Positions 1 to 12,320 of a stretch of DNA of 64,000 bases are shown here, piece by piece. Below the pieces are notes generated by a model. It ran no database searches. It was not told where the DNA came from and saw only the letters and a list, made by a program, of their open reading frames with translations. The stretch is taken from positions 1 to 64,000 of the forward strand of contig JAUCBJ010002907.1 in the NCBI GenBank assembly GCA_032718475.1, given 5' to 3'. Source of the DNA: Nemertoderma westbladi (Eukaryota > Xenacoelomorpha > Nemertodermatida > Nemertodermatidae). The position numbers and the translations under genes are program-made. The number at the start of each line of letters is the position of its first letter. Position 1 is the first letter of the stretch.

Positions 1-439
1 CGTCCTAAAGGAACTGTTAATATTCCCGAAGGTGAATAATATTGTCAGAGATTATATAATACTGTCAGTCGAATAATACATTAGGCTTACATAGCAATAA
101 AATTAAACCGTCGAACCCAATCTCCCGGGAATATCCAGCGGGTGAATGATCGCGCACAGATTGGTTTCGACTAGTGTAGTGAATCAAATACTTGTCATAG
201 GCTAAAAAGCGATTTAATATCTAGAAGACATCTTAATTTGGCGGGTTAAACTGCCAAAGGTCTGAAAGCGCGAACAGCATTGGCATATCAAACCGCGAAA
301 ATCACTAAAAAATTTAGGGATCTCACATGTTATATTACAATAATAACAGAACCTAGCAACCAATAACATCTCTTCACTACCAATGGTATGTAAACTGAAG
401 CTGGCGGCTCCCTTGCCCTCGACCCTCCAACGATTTAAC

Positions 440-530
440 GAAACAATAAAATAGCCTTAGGCTGAATTCGAAACCGCGCCAGCTACCATAGCGTAAAAAG
501 GAGTGGCGCCGTAACCCATTGGGCCATATT
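440..530 (-). repeat. tRNA-derived SINE-like head
   Basis: On the minus strand a box A-like TGGCCCAATGGG (within 509-526) is followed about 35 nt later by a box B-like GGTTTCGAATTC (464-475). This is the spacing of an internal RNA polymerase III promoter, and the start resembles the D-arm of an arginine tRNA. The region between does not fold into a clean cloverleaf, so it is a SINE head or tRNA pseudogene, not a functional tRNA. Its 3' body would run toward lower coordinates; no tail was identified. Positions 1-439 hold no recognisable gene. Confidence 0.4.
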
Positions 531-578
531 CATTGCAGCAATAATTTATTTCCGCAATAATTTTTTATTGCTGCAATG
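531..578. other. Perfect 14-bp stem-loop
   Basis: CATTGCAGCAATAA (531-544) is matched exactly by its reverse complement at 565-578, leaving a 20-nt AT-rich loop. It directly abuts the SINE-like head. No target duplication was seen, so it is recorded only as a secondary-structure element. Confidence 0.6.
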
Positions 579-1355
579 ACAATCTTTTAGATATTTCATG
601 AGTGATTTAACTATTTTCATGAGTGATTTAAATATTTACATACACTATTATATATATTATTTAGAAATACTGCTGTAATTGTTATGATTTTGATCATTTT
701 GAGACGCGATAGCAACCAGGGCATTATCCGGACGAATGAATTAAAGAATGAAGCGCCAGGGTTGATCTGTGCAGTGAAATTATATATTATTACAGAAGGA
801 ATATTTTTATTTTACAGGGGTTTCACCTCTAATAAGACTTGTGATATATTCTTAATTACATTGTTACATGTTAATATGGAATTGTAATGTTTCTTTATAT
901 TACTCTTATTCTTGTAGTTCTTAACAAACAAAATATATATATGAGACAAGGGGGGGGGGGGGGGGGGGGGGGGACTGGACGCAAATCCCATCTTGGCGAA
1001 TTAATATCCCGCCTCAATGTTAACTTTAATCTTTAACTAGAGTTTTCCCTCCATGCAAAGCAAGGACAAGCCTATTTTTTTTGAAGATTTAATTTTAAAT
1101 ACTCACATAATTCCTATCGCACCTCACATAATAAATACTCACATTATCTATTATGATGGTAGAAGTGGTTGGTTATACTGTTATATTCTCTCACTGGAGG
1201 GGGTAACCATTACGCCTACAAACCTACACCCACTTCTAGGCAGGTTAGTAAAGAAGCAGGTTGCAGAGGCGGGATCAAAGGAACCAAAACAATAATCGAG
1301 AGTTTGGAATATTGTTTAAAACCCAATTTAATTGGAGAATCAACAGCTTGATAAC
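579..1355. other. No gene seen; AT-rich, poly-G tract
   Basis: Short ORFs here (684-887, 1053-1295) match nothing I recognise and look like chance. A run of 24 consecutive G residues lies at 950-973, and a direct duplication of 'catgagtgatttaa' lies near 598-634. Confidence 0.6.
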
Positions 1356-4300
1356 CGGCTTACAGTACATGTGTAGGCGTAGGTGTAGGACTATCGTTTA
1401 CTACAACTCTTATTGAACTTTCTAGGCCTACCGGCTTACGGTACATGTGTAGGCATAGGTGTTCGCGTATCGTTTACCACTCTTATTGAACCTTCTAGGC
1501 CTACCGGCTTACGGTACATGTGTAGGCATAGGTGTAGGCGTATCGTTTACCACTCTTATTGAACCTTCTATGCCTATGGTACATGTGTAGGCATAGGCAT
1601 AGGTATTCGTTTACGACTCCTATTGAACCTTCTAGGCCTACTGGCGTACGGTACATGTGTAAGCGTAGGTGTAGGGGTAGGCGTATCGTTTACCACACTT
1701 ATTGAACCTTCTAGGCCTACTGGCTTACGCTACATGTGTAGGCATAGATGTAGATGTATCGTTTATCACTCTTATTGAACCTTCTAGGCTTACTGGCTTA
1801 CGGTACATGTGTAGGCATAGGTGTAGGCGTATCGTTTACCACTCTTATTGAACCTTCTATGCCTATGGTACATGTGTAGGCATAGGCATAGGTATTCGTT
1901 TACGACTCCTATTGAACCTTCTAGGCCTACTGGCTTTCAGTACATGTGTAGGTGTAGGTGTAGGCGTATCGTTTACCACACTTATTGAACCTTCTAGGCC
2001 TACTGGCTTACGGTACATGTGTAGGCGTAGGTGTATCGTTTACCACTCTTATTGAACCTTCTAGGCCTACTGGCTTACGGTACATGTGTAGGCATAGGTG
2101 TAGATGTATCGTTTACCACTCTTATTGAACCTTCTAGGCCTACTGGCGTACGGTACATGTGTAAGCGTAGGTGTATCGTTTACCACTCCTATTGAACCTT
2201 CTAGGCCTACGGGCTTACGCTACATGTGTAGGCATAGATGTAGATGTATCGTTTATCACTCTTATTGAACCTTCTAGGCTTACTGGCTTACGGTACATGT
2301 GTAGGCATAGGTATAGGCGTATCGTTTGCCACTCTTATTGAACCTTCTAGGCCTACTGGCTTACGCTACATGTGTAGGCATAGGTATAGGCGTATCGTTT
2401 GCCACTCTTATTGAACCTTCTAGGCCTACTGGCTTACGCTACATGTGTAGGCATAAGTGTAGGCGTATCGTTTACCACTCTTATTGAACCTTCTAGGCCT
2501 ACTGGCTTACGGTACTTTGTAGGCATAAGTGTATCGTTTACCACTCTTATTCAACCTTCTAGGCCTACTGGCTTACGCTACATGTGTAGGCATAGGTGTA
2601 GATGTATCGTTTACCACTCTTATTCAACCTTCTAGGCCTACTGGCTTACGCTACATGTGTAGGCATACGTGTAGATGTATCGTTTACCACTCTTATTGAA
2701 CCTTCTAGGCATACTGGCTTATGATACATGTGTAGGCATAGGTGTAGGCGTATCGTTTACCACTCTTATTGAACCTTCTAGGCCCACCGGCTTACGGTAC
2801 ATGTGTAGGCATAAGTGTATCGTTTACCACTCTTATTGTACCTTCTATGCCTACTTGCTTACGGTACATGTGTAGGCGTAGGTGTATCGTTTACCACTCC
2901 TATTGAACCTTCTAGGCCTACGGGCTTATGGTACATGTGTATAATAGGTGTAGATGTAGGCGTATCGTTTACCACTCTTATTGAACCTTCTAGGCCTACC
3001 GGCTTACGGTACATGTGTGTGTAGGCGTAGGCGTAGGAGTAGGTGTATCGTTTACCACTCTTATTGAACCTTCTAGGCCTACGGGCTTATGGTACATGTG
3101 TAGGCATAAGTGTATCGTTTACCACTCTTATTCAACCTTCTAGGCCTAATGGCTTACGCTACATGTGTAGGCATACGTGTAGATGTATCGTTTATCACTC
3201 TTATTGAACCTTCTAGGCTTACTGGCTTACGGTACATGTGTAGGCATAGGTATAGGCGTATCGTTTGCCACTCTTATTGAACCTTCTAGGCCTACTGGCT
3301 TACGCTACATGTGTAGGCATAAGTGTAGGCGTATCGTTTACCACTCTTATTGAACCTTCTAGGCCTACTGGCTTACGGTACTTTGTAGGCATAAGTGTAT
3401 CGTTTACCACTCTTATTCAACCTTCTAGGCCTACTGGCTTACGCTACATGTGTAGGCATAGATGTAGATGTATCGTTTATCACTCTTATTGAACCTTCTA
3501 GGCTTACTGGCTTACGGTACATGTGTAGGCATAGGTATAGGCGTATCGTTTGCCACTCTTATTGAACCTTCTAGGCCTACTGGCTTACGCTACATGTGTA
3601 GGCATAAGTGTAGGCGTATCGTTTACCACTCTTATTGAACCTTCTAGGCCTACTGGCTTACGGTACTTTGTAGGCATAAGTGTATCGTTTACCACTCTTA
3701 TTCAACCTTCTAGGCCTACTGGCTTACGCTACATGTGTAGGCATAGAGTGTAGATGTATCGTTTATCACTCTTATTGAACCTTCTAGGCTTACTGGCTTA
3801 CGGTACATGTGTAGGCATAGGTATAGGCGTATCGTTTGCCACTCTTATTCAACCTTCTAGGCCTACTGGCTTACGCTACATGTGTAGGCATAGGTGTAGA
3901 TGTATCGTTTACCACTCTTATTCAACCTTCTAGGCCTACTGGCTTACGCTACATGTGTAGGCATACGTGTAGATGTATCGTTTACCACTCTTATTGAACC
4001 TTCTAGGCATACTGGCTTATGATAAATGTATAGGCATAGGTGTAGGCGTATCGTTTACCACTCTTATTGAACCTTCTAGGCCCAACGGCTTACGGTACAT
4101 GTGTAGCCAGAAGTGTATCGTTTACCACTCTTATTGTACCTTCTATGCCTACTTGCTTACGGTACATGTGTAGGCGTAGGTGTATCGTTTACCACTCCTA
4201 TTGAACCTTCTAGGCCTACGGGCTTATGGTACATGTGTATAATAGGTGTAGATGTAGGCGTATCGTTTACCACTCTTATTGAACCTTCTAGGCCTACCGG

Positions 4301-4970
4301 CTTACGGTACATGTGTGTGTAGGCGTAGGCGTAGGAGTAGGTGTATCGTTTACCACTCTTATTGAACCTTCTAGGCCTACGGGCTTATGGTACATGTGTA
4401 GGCATAAGTGTATCGTTTACCACTCTTATTCAACCTTCTAGGCCTACTGGCTTACGCTACATGTGTAGGCATACGTGTAGATGTATCGTTTACCACTCTT
4501 ATTGAACCTTCTAGGCATACTGGCTTATGATACATGTGTAGGCATAGGTGTAGGCGTATCGTTTACCACTCTTATTGAACCTTCTAGGCCTACCGGCTTA
4601 CGGTACATGTGTAGGCATAAGTGTATCGTTTACCACTCTTATTGTACCTTCTAGGCCTACTTGCTTACGGTACATGTGTAGGCGTAGGTGTATCGTTTAC
4701 CACTCCTATTGAACCTTCTAGGCCTACGGGCTTATGGTACATGTGTATAGGTGTAGATGTAGGTGTATCGTTTACCACTCTTATTGAACCTTCTAGGCCT
4801 ACCGGCTTACGGTTCATGTGTGTGTAGGCGTAGGCGTAGGAGTAGGTGTATCGTTTACCACTCTTATTGAAACTTCAAGGCCACCGGCTTATGGTACATG
4901 TGTGGGCGTAGGTGTAGGCGTATCGTTTACCACTCTTATTGAACCTTCTAGGCTTACTGGCTTACGGTAC
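1356..4970 (+). repeat. Minisatellite A, variable 55-80 bp unit
   Basis: About 3.6 kb of tandem repeats. The constant part of the unit reads 'cggtacatgtgtaggc' ... 'atcgtttaccactc' ... 'ttgaaccttctaggcc'. The unit length varies because an internal hexamer (gtaggc/ataggt/gtagat) is present one to four times, so there is a microsatellite inside the minisatellite. Larger blocks are duplicated: the segment near 2660-3110 recurs near 3960-4420 about 1.3 kb away, with a third partial copy near 4450-4860. The 65-80 aa ORFs inside are by-products of the repeat. Confidence 0.95.
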
Positions 4971-5234
4971 AGCCAAGGTTTAACCTTGGTGTAGTGGTTG
5001 CATTGAATTCACATCACCCATAGGCCAAGGCAGTTTTCGTTTCGGCACGAATGCTTTAAAGGGACCAGCCAGGGCGCATCTCTGCCTTGCATCCTTAAGT
5101 GGTAGCTAAATGAATACTGGAGTTTCCTCTGGGAAGTAAAGTTCTGGGGGGACCGCACTGGAAATAAGTCGTCAGACTTTGTGCGTAATCCCTGGCCTAG
5201 TGGCCGAAGAAAATTTACTTTATTTTACTTTACA
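4971..5234 (+). mobile_element. tRNA-derived SINE, copy 1 (box B deleted)
   Basis: This unique segment interrupts minisatellite A, which resumes at 5235. It starts with a good box A, TGGTGTAGTGG (4987-4997). The body (about 5030-5215) matches, in reverse orientation, the element at 41563-41815, including shared 'ggagtttcctctggg' and 'ggccgaagaaaatttact'. It ends in an A/T-rich tail 'tttactttattttacttta'. Compared with the other copy, about 30 nt covering box B are missing, so this copy should not be transcribed by Pol III. Retroposition by LINE machinery is known for such elements. The flanking array gives at most a very short target duplication ('tac'). Confidence 0.8.
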
Positions 5235-5302
5235 TGTGTAGGCGTATCATTTTCCACTCTTATTGAACCTTCTAGGCCTAACGGCTTACGCTACATGTGT
5301 AA
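5235..5302 (+). repeat. Remnant unit of minisatellite A
   Basis: One further unit of the array at 1356-4970 follows the SINE tail. It shows that the SINE landed inside an existing array. At its 3' end it changes without a spacer into the next minisatellite. Confidence 0.85.
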
Positions 5303-6727
5303 CACTACATTACTACAAAGCGGTTCAACCGATTGGAACCTATCACTACATTACTACAAATCGGTTCAACTGATTGGAACCGAACACTACATTACACAAA
5401 GCGGTTCAACTGATTGGAACCGAACACTACATTACTACAAATCGGTTCAACTGATTGGAACCTAACACTACATTAATACAAAGCGGTTCAACTGATTGGA
5501 ACCGAACACTACATTACTACAAAGCGGTTCAACTGATTGGAACCTAACTCTACATTACTACAAATCGGTTCAACTGATTGGAACCTAACACTACATTACT
5601 ACAAATCGGTTCAACTGATTGGAACCTAACACTACATTACTACAAAGCGGTTCAACCGATTGGAACCGAACACTACATTACTACAAAGCGGTTCAACTGA
5701 TTGGAACCGAACACTACATTACTACAAAGCGGTTCAACTGATTGGAACCTAACACTACATTACTACAAAGCGGTTCAACTGATTGGAACCTTACACTACA
5801 TTACTACAAAGCGGTTCAACTCATTGGAACCTAACACTACATTACTACAAAGCGGTTCAACTGATTGGAACCGCACACTACATTACTACAAAGCGGTTCA
5901 ACTGATTGGAACCTAACACTACATTACTACAAAGCGGTTCAACTGATTGGAACCGAACACTACATTACTACAAAGCGGTTCAACTGATTGGAACCGAACA
6001 CTACATTACTACAAAGCGGTTCAACTGATTGGAACCGAACACTACATTACTACAAAGCGGTTCAACTGATTGGAACCGAACACTACATTACTACAAAGCC
6101 GTTCAACTGATTGGAACCGAACACTACATTACTACAAAGCGGTTCAACTGATTGGAACCGAACACTACATTACTACAAAGCGGTTCAACCGATTGGAACC
6201 GAACACTACATTACTACAAAGCGGTTCAACTGATTGGAACCTAACACTACATTACTACAAAGCGGTTCAACTGATTGGAACCGAACACTACATTACTACA
6301 AAGCGGTTCAACTAATTGGAACCTAACACTACATTAATACAAAGCGGTTCAACTGATTGGAACCGAACACTACATTACTACAAAGCGGTTCAACTGATTG
6401 GAACCGAACACTACATTACTACAAAGCGGTTCAACTGATTGGAACCGAATACTACATTACTACAAAGCCGTTCAACTGATCGGAACCGAACACTACATTA
6501 CTACAAAGCGGTTCAACTGATTGGAACCGAACACTACATTACTACAAAGCGGTTCAACCGATTGGAACCGAACACTACATTACTACAAAGCCGTTCATCT
6601 GATTGGAACCAAACACTACATTACTACAAAGCGGTTCAACTGATTGGAACCTAACACTACATTACTACAAAGCGGTTCAACTGATTGGAACCTTACACTA
6701 CATTACTACAAAGCGGTTCAACTGATT
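5303..6727 (+). repeat. Minisatellite B, 41-bp unit, about 35 copies
   Basis: The unit contains 'ctacattactacaaagcgg', then 'ttcaactgattggaaccgaa'. Copies are highly similar and differ mainly by aagcgg/aatcgg, ccgaac/cctaac and ctgatt/ccgatt, which suggests recent amplification. Because 41 is not a multiple of 3, reading frames cycle every three units and give repetitive 71-94 aa ORFs that are not genes. Confidence 0.95.
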
Positions 6728-6939
6728 CCATAACTGGCTTTGCTGTTGTTGTTGTGTGTGGTGTTGTAAACTATTACAAACTGTAGGAACATTACGGATG
6801 AATGGCCATCCTGTAGGTACAGATATAGGTACAGTACCGGCACACAAACAACAGTAATTCTAATGCCATATAATTTGCCATTCCTATTTTGTAGGTTAAT
6901 TTCCGTCTACTTGAGGATTAACTCTGTGAAACTAAACAA

Positions 6940-6994
6940 ATGGCTCTGGGAATCCTAATGTGTATCCTGTTATTATTTTGCACAGCGATTCAAG
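6940..6994 (+). CDS. Signal-peptide exon, proposed exon 1 of the NVPGFamide precursor
   Basis: The ATG at 6940 has a good context (aacaaATGG). It opens 18 codons reading MALGILMCILLLFCTAIQ, a textbook secretory signal: short N-region, hydrophobic leucine-rich core, small residues near the end. The exon ends at 6994 in a strong 5' splice site, CAAG|GTGAGG, after one base of the next codon (phase 1). A pyrimidine-rich 3' splice site (ttcctattttgtag|G) at 6894/6895 suggests the exon begins at 6895 with 45 nt of 5' UTR. Without splicing the frame stops after 31 codons. The phase and the resulting Gly codon match the acceptor of the peptide exon at 39345. Joining the two is my inference over a 32 kb intron. 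The signal peptide is read directly; the gene linkage is unproven. Confidence 0.6.
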
Positions 6995-8364
6995 GTGAGG
7001 AAGATAATTACGCTGGCATTGATGCCAAGAAATAGTAAACTGTAACTAGAGTTTCATACTGTACAGTAGTTAATAGGAAAGAAGTACTGGTTCGGGGTAT
7101 AGTCACTGACCAGGGTCAATGCGATCAGCCCCGCAACTGCCTCACAAATTATTGAATTCGTTGTTTTTTAGAGATATGGCAGGGGTTGGGGGGCTATTGA
7201 TGCATATATCATCTCGGTAAATTAACAATGTTAGGATTGATTTCTATATAACGGGTATATTTTAATTAAAAGGCTTATTTTCATTGACCAACTAACAAAC
7301 TGATCATTTCCACTTTCACTATTATATTACCCGTAACATTTCCGCCTATATTCCTGACATTCCGGACATGCATCTGGGTGGTGAATCCGATCAAGTGTTC
7401 CGGCAGTGCGGTTTCCAAGAAGTGTGAAATTATCTGTTATATTTTTTCGTATTTTTTTGATATTTGACCAGGTATGCTTATTTTATTTACAAAAAGAGAG
7501 ATTTCTCGGGTCAAAGTTATCCAAAAGGCTATATTACCTTATTCGTGATTGAGAGACACAAACAGACACAGCTGCGCAAGGACACATTTATAAAACACAA
7601 TAAACTACGGAATACAATATGTTATGGCTCCATTGTGTTTCGTATTTTATAGCCTTACAGTCTTGAGTTGAGCCTTTTGGCAACCATTTTAAAAAAGCCC
7701 CAAAAGATTTTTTTATTCTTCCCTTTGATCAACCTGATTAATTATCTTTTAACTTCAACTACTACACCCCAATTACAATTAAAAATACAACAACTTCTAA
7801 AAGTTTAACCATTATTGGGTGGATTCAGTCACGATGGGATAAACAAAACCATGACATACTATAGATAGTAGATGAACATCAAACATATATCTTCCCAACT
7901 TTTGATCTTACCTTGATATAGTTGTATTATTGGGAACTCGTTCAGTACCAATACCTACTGTATATAAGACCGTGGCATAATACCAGGGTCGAGAGGAAAA
8001 AGCCGGCCTGGGGCAATGTACTTGTGGAAAATCCACGGCTCACCAGGTACCCAGTCCCTTGGATTTTTCCCCTTCCTCGCCCTTCTCGGCACCCTAATAC
8101 ACAGGTCACAGCTTCATTTTTGCTGATAATTAGTCGTTATTTTGTTGATTTTCCCCTCTTTTCTTCAATACCCATATATCCCCCTCTATCTTGCTATTTG
8201 ACTGGCTGCAGCTTAGCATTCCACTTTAACGAGCTACTTTCTTTCACCTTTCCAGGGGAAATTTTGTGAAATTTTTTTAGTATCTGATCCGCTTAATAAA
8301 GGTAGCCATCACCTCATGGCATGGTGGTGGGGTGAATGAGTAATCACCAACCAGTTGTCTTGAG
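6995..8364. other. No gene seen (proposed intron sequence)
   Basis: AT-rich unique sequence. The 62 aa and 115 aa ORFs at 7464-7652 and 7922-8269 have no recognisable domain and a composition expected by chance. If the exon at 6940 is joined to the exon at 39345, this and everything up to 39344 lies within one intron. Confidence 0.5.
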
Positions 8365-8771
8365 CACTACTACTAGGATCGGCATGCTGCATTGCAGCTG
8401 CATTTTTAAGAATGCTGTGCCGGCTTGTCAACAAAATTGCACCGCCACAACTCCCTATCACCCATGACATTTGCTAGATCATCCGCATCTTTAAGGCCAG
8501 TGTCCTTTAAGATGCGTCTCAAGAAAGTCATGGGCTGTCCACCATGCTTATTCACTCCATGAGGCTGCCAAAGTACAAGATTATGCACTGGCTGGTCCTC
8601 ACGGCGAAAGCAATGTCCTGCAAAGCGGAGGCGATTTTGTTCTAGTGTCAAGCTTGGGGGAACCAATGAGACACCTCCAATGTTATATAGTGTCTGGTTG
8701 GAGATGTGTGCATTGTACTTGACACAATGTACCCGGCGTAGCATTCTTGTGAATGTGCCATCCAGAGATTG
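8365..8771 (-). pseudogene. LINE family A, 3' end of the RT ORF (fragment)
   Basis: The minus strand encodes the C-terminal region of a non-LTR retrotransposon ORF2. It begins with TFTRMLRRVHCVKYN and ends in NFVDKPAQHS followed by a stop near 8406. Further stretches are AGHCFRREDQPVHNLVLW and HGGQPMTFLRRILKDTG. The same sequence recurs at 33361-34370 (+), 48500-48640 (-), 50241-50805 (-) and 62470-62905 (-). The 3' UTR is very short and contains GCAGCTGCAATGCAGC, followed by a tail of TAG-type repeats (8365-8378). Everything upstream of the TFTRM region is missing, which fits 5' truncation at insertion. This tail of the protein carries no catalytic residues. Confidence 0.85.
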
Positions 8772-8774
8772 TCT

Positions 8775-9005
8775 TGAGCAGGCATGTCATTGACGATGTT
8801 AAATGTATTAATAATAATTTGGCTTCCTTTTTGAAAGGACATTGGGAATTAATTAACTTTCTTAGAGTGAAACCCCTGGGGTCCATTATAATGTACGGTA
8901 ATTATTCATTCTATAACGATACAGACATAGTACATTCTAATGGGAGTAATATTTATACAGTATGCTCTAATGCAAGTAATTAATATATACTCTAATGTAC
9001 AATGG
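8775..9005 (+). repeat. Dispersed repeat family, copy 1
   Basis: This stretch matches the minus strand of 21975-22215 in two blocks. One contains 'gtcattgacgatgttaa' and 'aaaggacattggga'. The other contains 'taatgcaagtaatt' and 'tatactctaatg'. The two copies differ by indels and about one base in four or five. No coding domain, terminal repeat or tRNA promoter is evident, so the class is unknown. It abuts the LINE fragment at 8771. Confidence 0.55.
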
Positions 9006-9359
9006 CGTCTATGTTGGCATTGCTAGGCATCCTCTTCATGAAATGGGTACCTGGAATAACTAATTATTTCATATAGTTTGCATTGTTGCTTGTTACCTAT
9101 CACCCTCGCAAACAGATGCGCAGTTGCGTTTGCACCCTGTGCATTTTGAGCCAACTCCCACCTTCTCTCAATAGCATAATGTTATTCTAATCAAGACAAT
9201 GTAAGAGGGTCGATAACACACGTTTCAATCGAATTATTTTTCATTTGTTAAATTTCAATTCTATTTAAGAGACACCCACATTCCTATCAGTACAATCTCA
9301 TTAGGAAGATACTTTGTCCGAGTTCGCTCGACCTAGTCGTAGTAGTAAGAAGATACTTT
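9006..9359. other. No gene seen
   Basis: Unique AT-rich sequence. The only structure noticed is a short direct duplication of 'agaagatactttg' (near 9305 and 9350) at the border of the LINE sequence that follows. Confidence 0.5.
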
Positions 9360-10259
9360 GGGGGTCAGGTTAGGTATTCTAGGTCATTGATCAAGAAAAC
9401 TTGCCACCTTCATGCCTCATAAAGGAGGTGCCACCTGAGGCTGCATAGACCCTCTTACTAGGGAAAATCTGGTCCTGTAATTAGGACCCCCTTCGTTCGG
9501 GGATAAGGATGCCCTTGGTCCTGGATTAAGGACCCATATACTTGGCTGCAGTGGTATATGGCCTGGTCAGGCAGATGGTGATCTACCAATGGCTGGTCAG
9601 GAGTAGAGTGTTCTCATGTCCAATCTGAGTGCACTTCACTGCGACCTGCACCTGGCAGCAGGGGTACAGGGCATGGCCCAGCAGATGAGCTACACAGCCA
9701 ATGGTGGGCCATGTGCGTCAGAGTAGGTACGGGTGATGGTTATGGGTCTCATATCTGACTCCACTGCGACACCCACCCTGTGGATTGGCAAACCGGAGTG
9801 TGGTATTTTGCCCCGAGAGCTGACGCGGCAAAAAGCACCCCCCAACCCCCACTATGGATTACATTAGTAATGGCTAGGTCACAATTGGCCTCACAGGCAT
9901 CAGTTATCTCCTGACTGGCTGCCTGTCTCACCCCCTACTGGAGAGAGAGCAGCCAACAATTCTGTGAGTCCCTTTCCTGATTACCTTTTTGGCCCAAACC
10001 CTGGGTCACCAGGGAGGCCTGATTGTGGAGGGGGAGAGGGATTCTGGAGTTGGAGGCTACTCTCATGTTCCACCCCGACCTACCAAGCCATTGGTGAATC
10101 TGAGACAAGTCACTAGAGTAGCCTCAGTTTACACCCTAACACTCAGGTCCCCAATGTGACAAGGTGAGTTGACTGCCTTGGCAGATAAGCTTTCTCTTAG
10201 CACAGTGGGTATTTAAGAGCACCGAATGCAGACTGGACAGACTGATGAGGTTCGATTAA
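9360..10259 (+). mobile_element. Probable 5' UTR / ORF1-proximal part of LINE family A
   Basis: This GC-richer stretch leads without a break into an endonuclease domain. It contains imperfect internal duplications such as 'tatggcctggtcaggcagatgg' (9545 region, cited in part) against a similar block near 9668. No open frame longer than 60 codons was recognised. Assignment to the LINE rests on adjacency and on the contrast in base composition with its surroundings. Confidence 0.4.
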
Positions 10260-11526
10260 GGACATGGGGGGCGGTTGGCGACTCGCCCTGGCGTCAGCAG
10301 ATGATAATGGCAATGGTGGAATTGGACTATTGATGAATCCAACTGCACATGCAGCATTGGACTAAATTGACCAAATCTCTAACTGCATCATCCATTGCCA
10401 CTTCTCATGTTTTGGAAGACTGGCTAAGAAGTTTCCTAAGGTGGTTCTGATTGTGTGCAATTCTCCAACTAGTATTGGCCCAGTAGAGGAGGTGGAAAAT
10501 TTCTACCATAATCTACAAGCAGCTACTGATGGAGTGGATCAGCATGCATTCTTAACATTCCTGAGAGACTTTAATGCAAGTCTGCATCAATCATATATAT
10601 CACCCTGGGTCTATAGCGATAGTGTTAACCGAAATTACATCCATCTTCAGGATTTCATCACTGGAAATGGATTGTTTTCAGCTGGAACCCAGTTCAAGAA
10701 GCAAACTGGAAAGCTATGGACTCATAGTGGACCCAGTGGTCACAAGTCCCAGACAGACCATATTCTGTTTCGTAGGAAATACTGGACCTCTATACAAGAC
10801 TGTAATGCATTTACACTTCGACCCTTCTCCAGTGATCACCGCCTGATTGTGGCCAAGGTAATACTTAGTCTGCGTGCTAGCAGAACAATGAGAACTGCCT
10901 TGCCGCGGCATGACTGGGCCTCTCTGTTGGAACAGCCAAGTGTGAGATCCAGCTTCAGACTACAGCTGAGCAACGGATATGAGGATCTTGCCTTAGAGGC
11001 AGCAGATCACTGCGAGGGCTATACTGCCTTTACAGAAGCAGTTAAGTTAGCAGCTGCAGAAACAATTCCTGTTTACCCCTGAAACAGGAAAAAGGCCCCC
11101 TGGACTGACAGTCCAGAATCCAGAAGTGTCGAAATGACCTATATAAGGCGCAGAAAGAGTCCCGACTCAAACAGACTACAGCAGCCAAGAATGCAGTTAA
11201 GGCTGCATTTAGGTTCCTGAACAGGAAGTACTCCGTTAATCTACAGGAGCTAATAAACCAACAGGTTGATGCCATCAATGATGCTTTACGACAGCAGGCA
11301 ATCATCCCAGGCATGGAAATCTATCAACTTGCTTACTGGGTGGAAAAGCCAACCAACCACCAAGGTTAAGGCTGAATCACCAGCCGATCGCCTCAATGGT
11401 TGGAAGGCCCACTTTGAAAAGCTCCTCAATAATGACAGTGTATTGCCTGATAACTTTATAGAAGTAAAAGTGTCTGAGTCTGTACTCCCAGATATTCCCA
11501 TTGGTGATATCTCCTTTGCAGAATGA
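10260..11526 (+). pseudogene. LINE family A, apurinic-type endonuclease domain and linker
   Basis: The + strand encodes the C-terminal two thirds of an AP-like endonuclease of non-LTR retrotransposons. Up to 10440 there are interrupted pieces (for example GIGLLMNPTAHAAL). An open 213-codon stretch follows (10441-11082) with FLRDFNA (usually GDFNA), the SQTDHILFRRKYW block and the terminal SSDHRLIVAKV signature, whose Asp-His pair is catalytic in the family. After a stop and a frame change comes the basic linker, ending AWKSINLLTGWKS and ADRLNGWKAHFEKLLNND, which in related elements precedes the RT domain. The copy ends there, so the RT is missing. The matching 3' half of the family is at 33361-34370. 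The element is dead because of stops, frameshifts and truncation. Confidence 0.8.
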
Positions 11527-12017
11527 AGGCTGCTGCAATGAGCTCAATGAATACTGTAACACAGTTTAAGCGATAAGCCTTTAAATATTATATAGTGAAA
11601 TATAGTGAAGTATATTTAGTGAAAAACTGTATTTAATTATTTTTACATTTGGAGGATGCATATGATAGGCATTATTGGGGGAATCATATCTTGTTATCTT
11701 TCAGCATTTCTTGCCTCCAAATTAACATTCATAATTCATTTTTATTTCATCACAAAGACATAGGCTCCAATTGGATTACACCCACAATGAAGTTTTATCA
11801 TTAAAATATTGTTTAGCATTATATTTCACACTAGAGTTAGGGAGCATTTTAAATTTCTTCCTGATTATCGGGATTATCCTACTCTTTAATATCAGTTATC
11901 ATATTAATGCCTACCTAATATAATGTACAAATCTGCTGGTACTTAGAGAAAGGCAAATCAAATCACACCTGTAGCATCTGTCCTATAGAGAATATATCAC
12001 CAACCTTGCAAACCTGA
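11527..12017. other. No gene seen
   Basis: AT-rich sequence with no recognisable reading frame, repeat or structure. Confidence 0.55.
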
Positions 12018-12320
12018 GTGCTTCCAACCAACCCTAACAACTTTTGGCAACACCTGAGAGAAATCATTCAAAGACCCATACTGCAGCAATGTCAGCCCAA
12101 AATGCAGGAAATGCTTTATAATTATTACAAAGATGTTTTTGAGACCAACCCTAGATCAAAAGGAGACATATCAAAGACGGAAAAGGTCCATTTAGGTTTT
12201 ATTATGCGAATCATAGGAGTCAAATCTACCACTCCAAACTTTATGGTATACGGGGAATCTGGGGCTTTCCCATTTAGTCTTTGGAGAAAGTTTATTATTT
12301 AAATTTTGGACTCACTTAAT
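12018..12320 (+). pseudogene. LINE (CR1/L2-like) fragment with internal deletion
   Basis: A 94-codon open stretch joins two parts normally far apart in LINE ORF2. The first resembles the linker before the RT domain (NPNNFWQHLREI, YNYYKDVFETNP). The second is the post-RT block IMRIIGVKSTTPNFMVYGE, common in CR1/L2-type elements. The whole catalytic RT core between them is missing, so this is an internally deleted copy. It is followed by stops at 12301 onward. The clade assignment is only approximate. Confidence 0.65.

Noticed and set aside
7922-8269. 115-codon ORF
   Set aside because: No domain, no splice or promoter support, length within chance for this window.
11042-11562. Minus-strand ORFs of 60-90 codons opposite the LINE endonuclease
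   Set aside because: Antisense shadows of the plus-strand LINE coding sequence.
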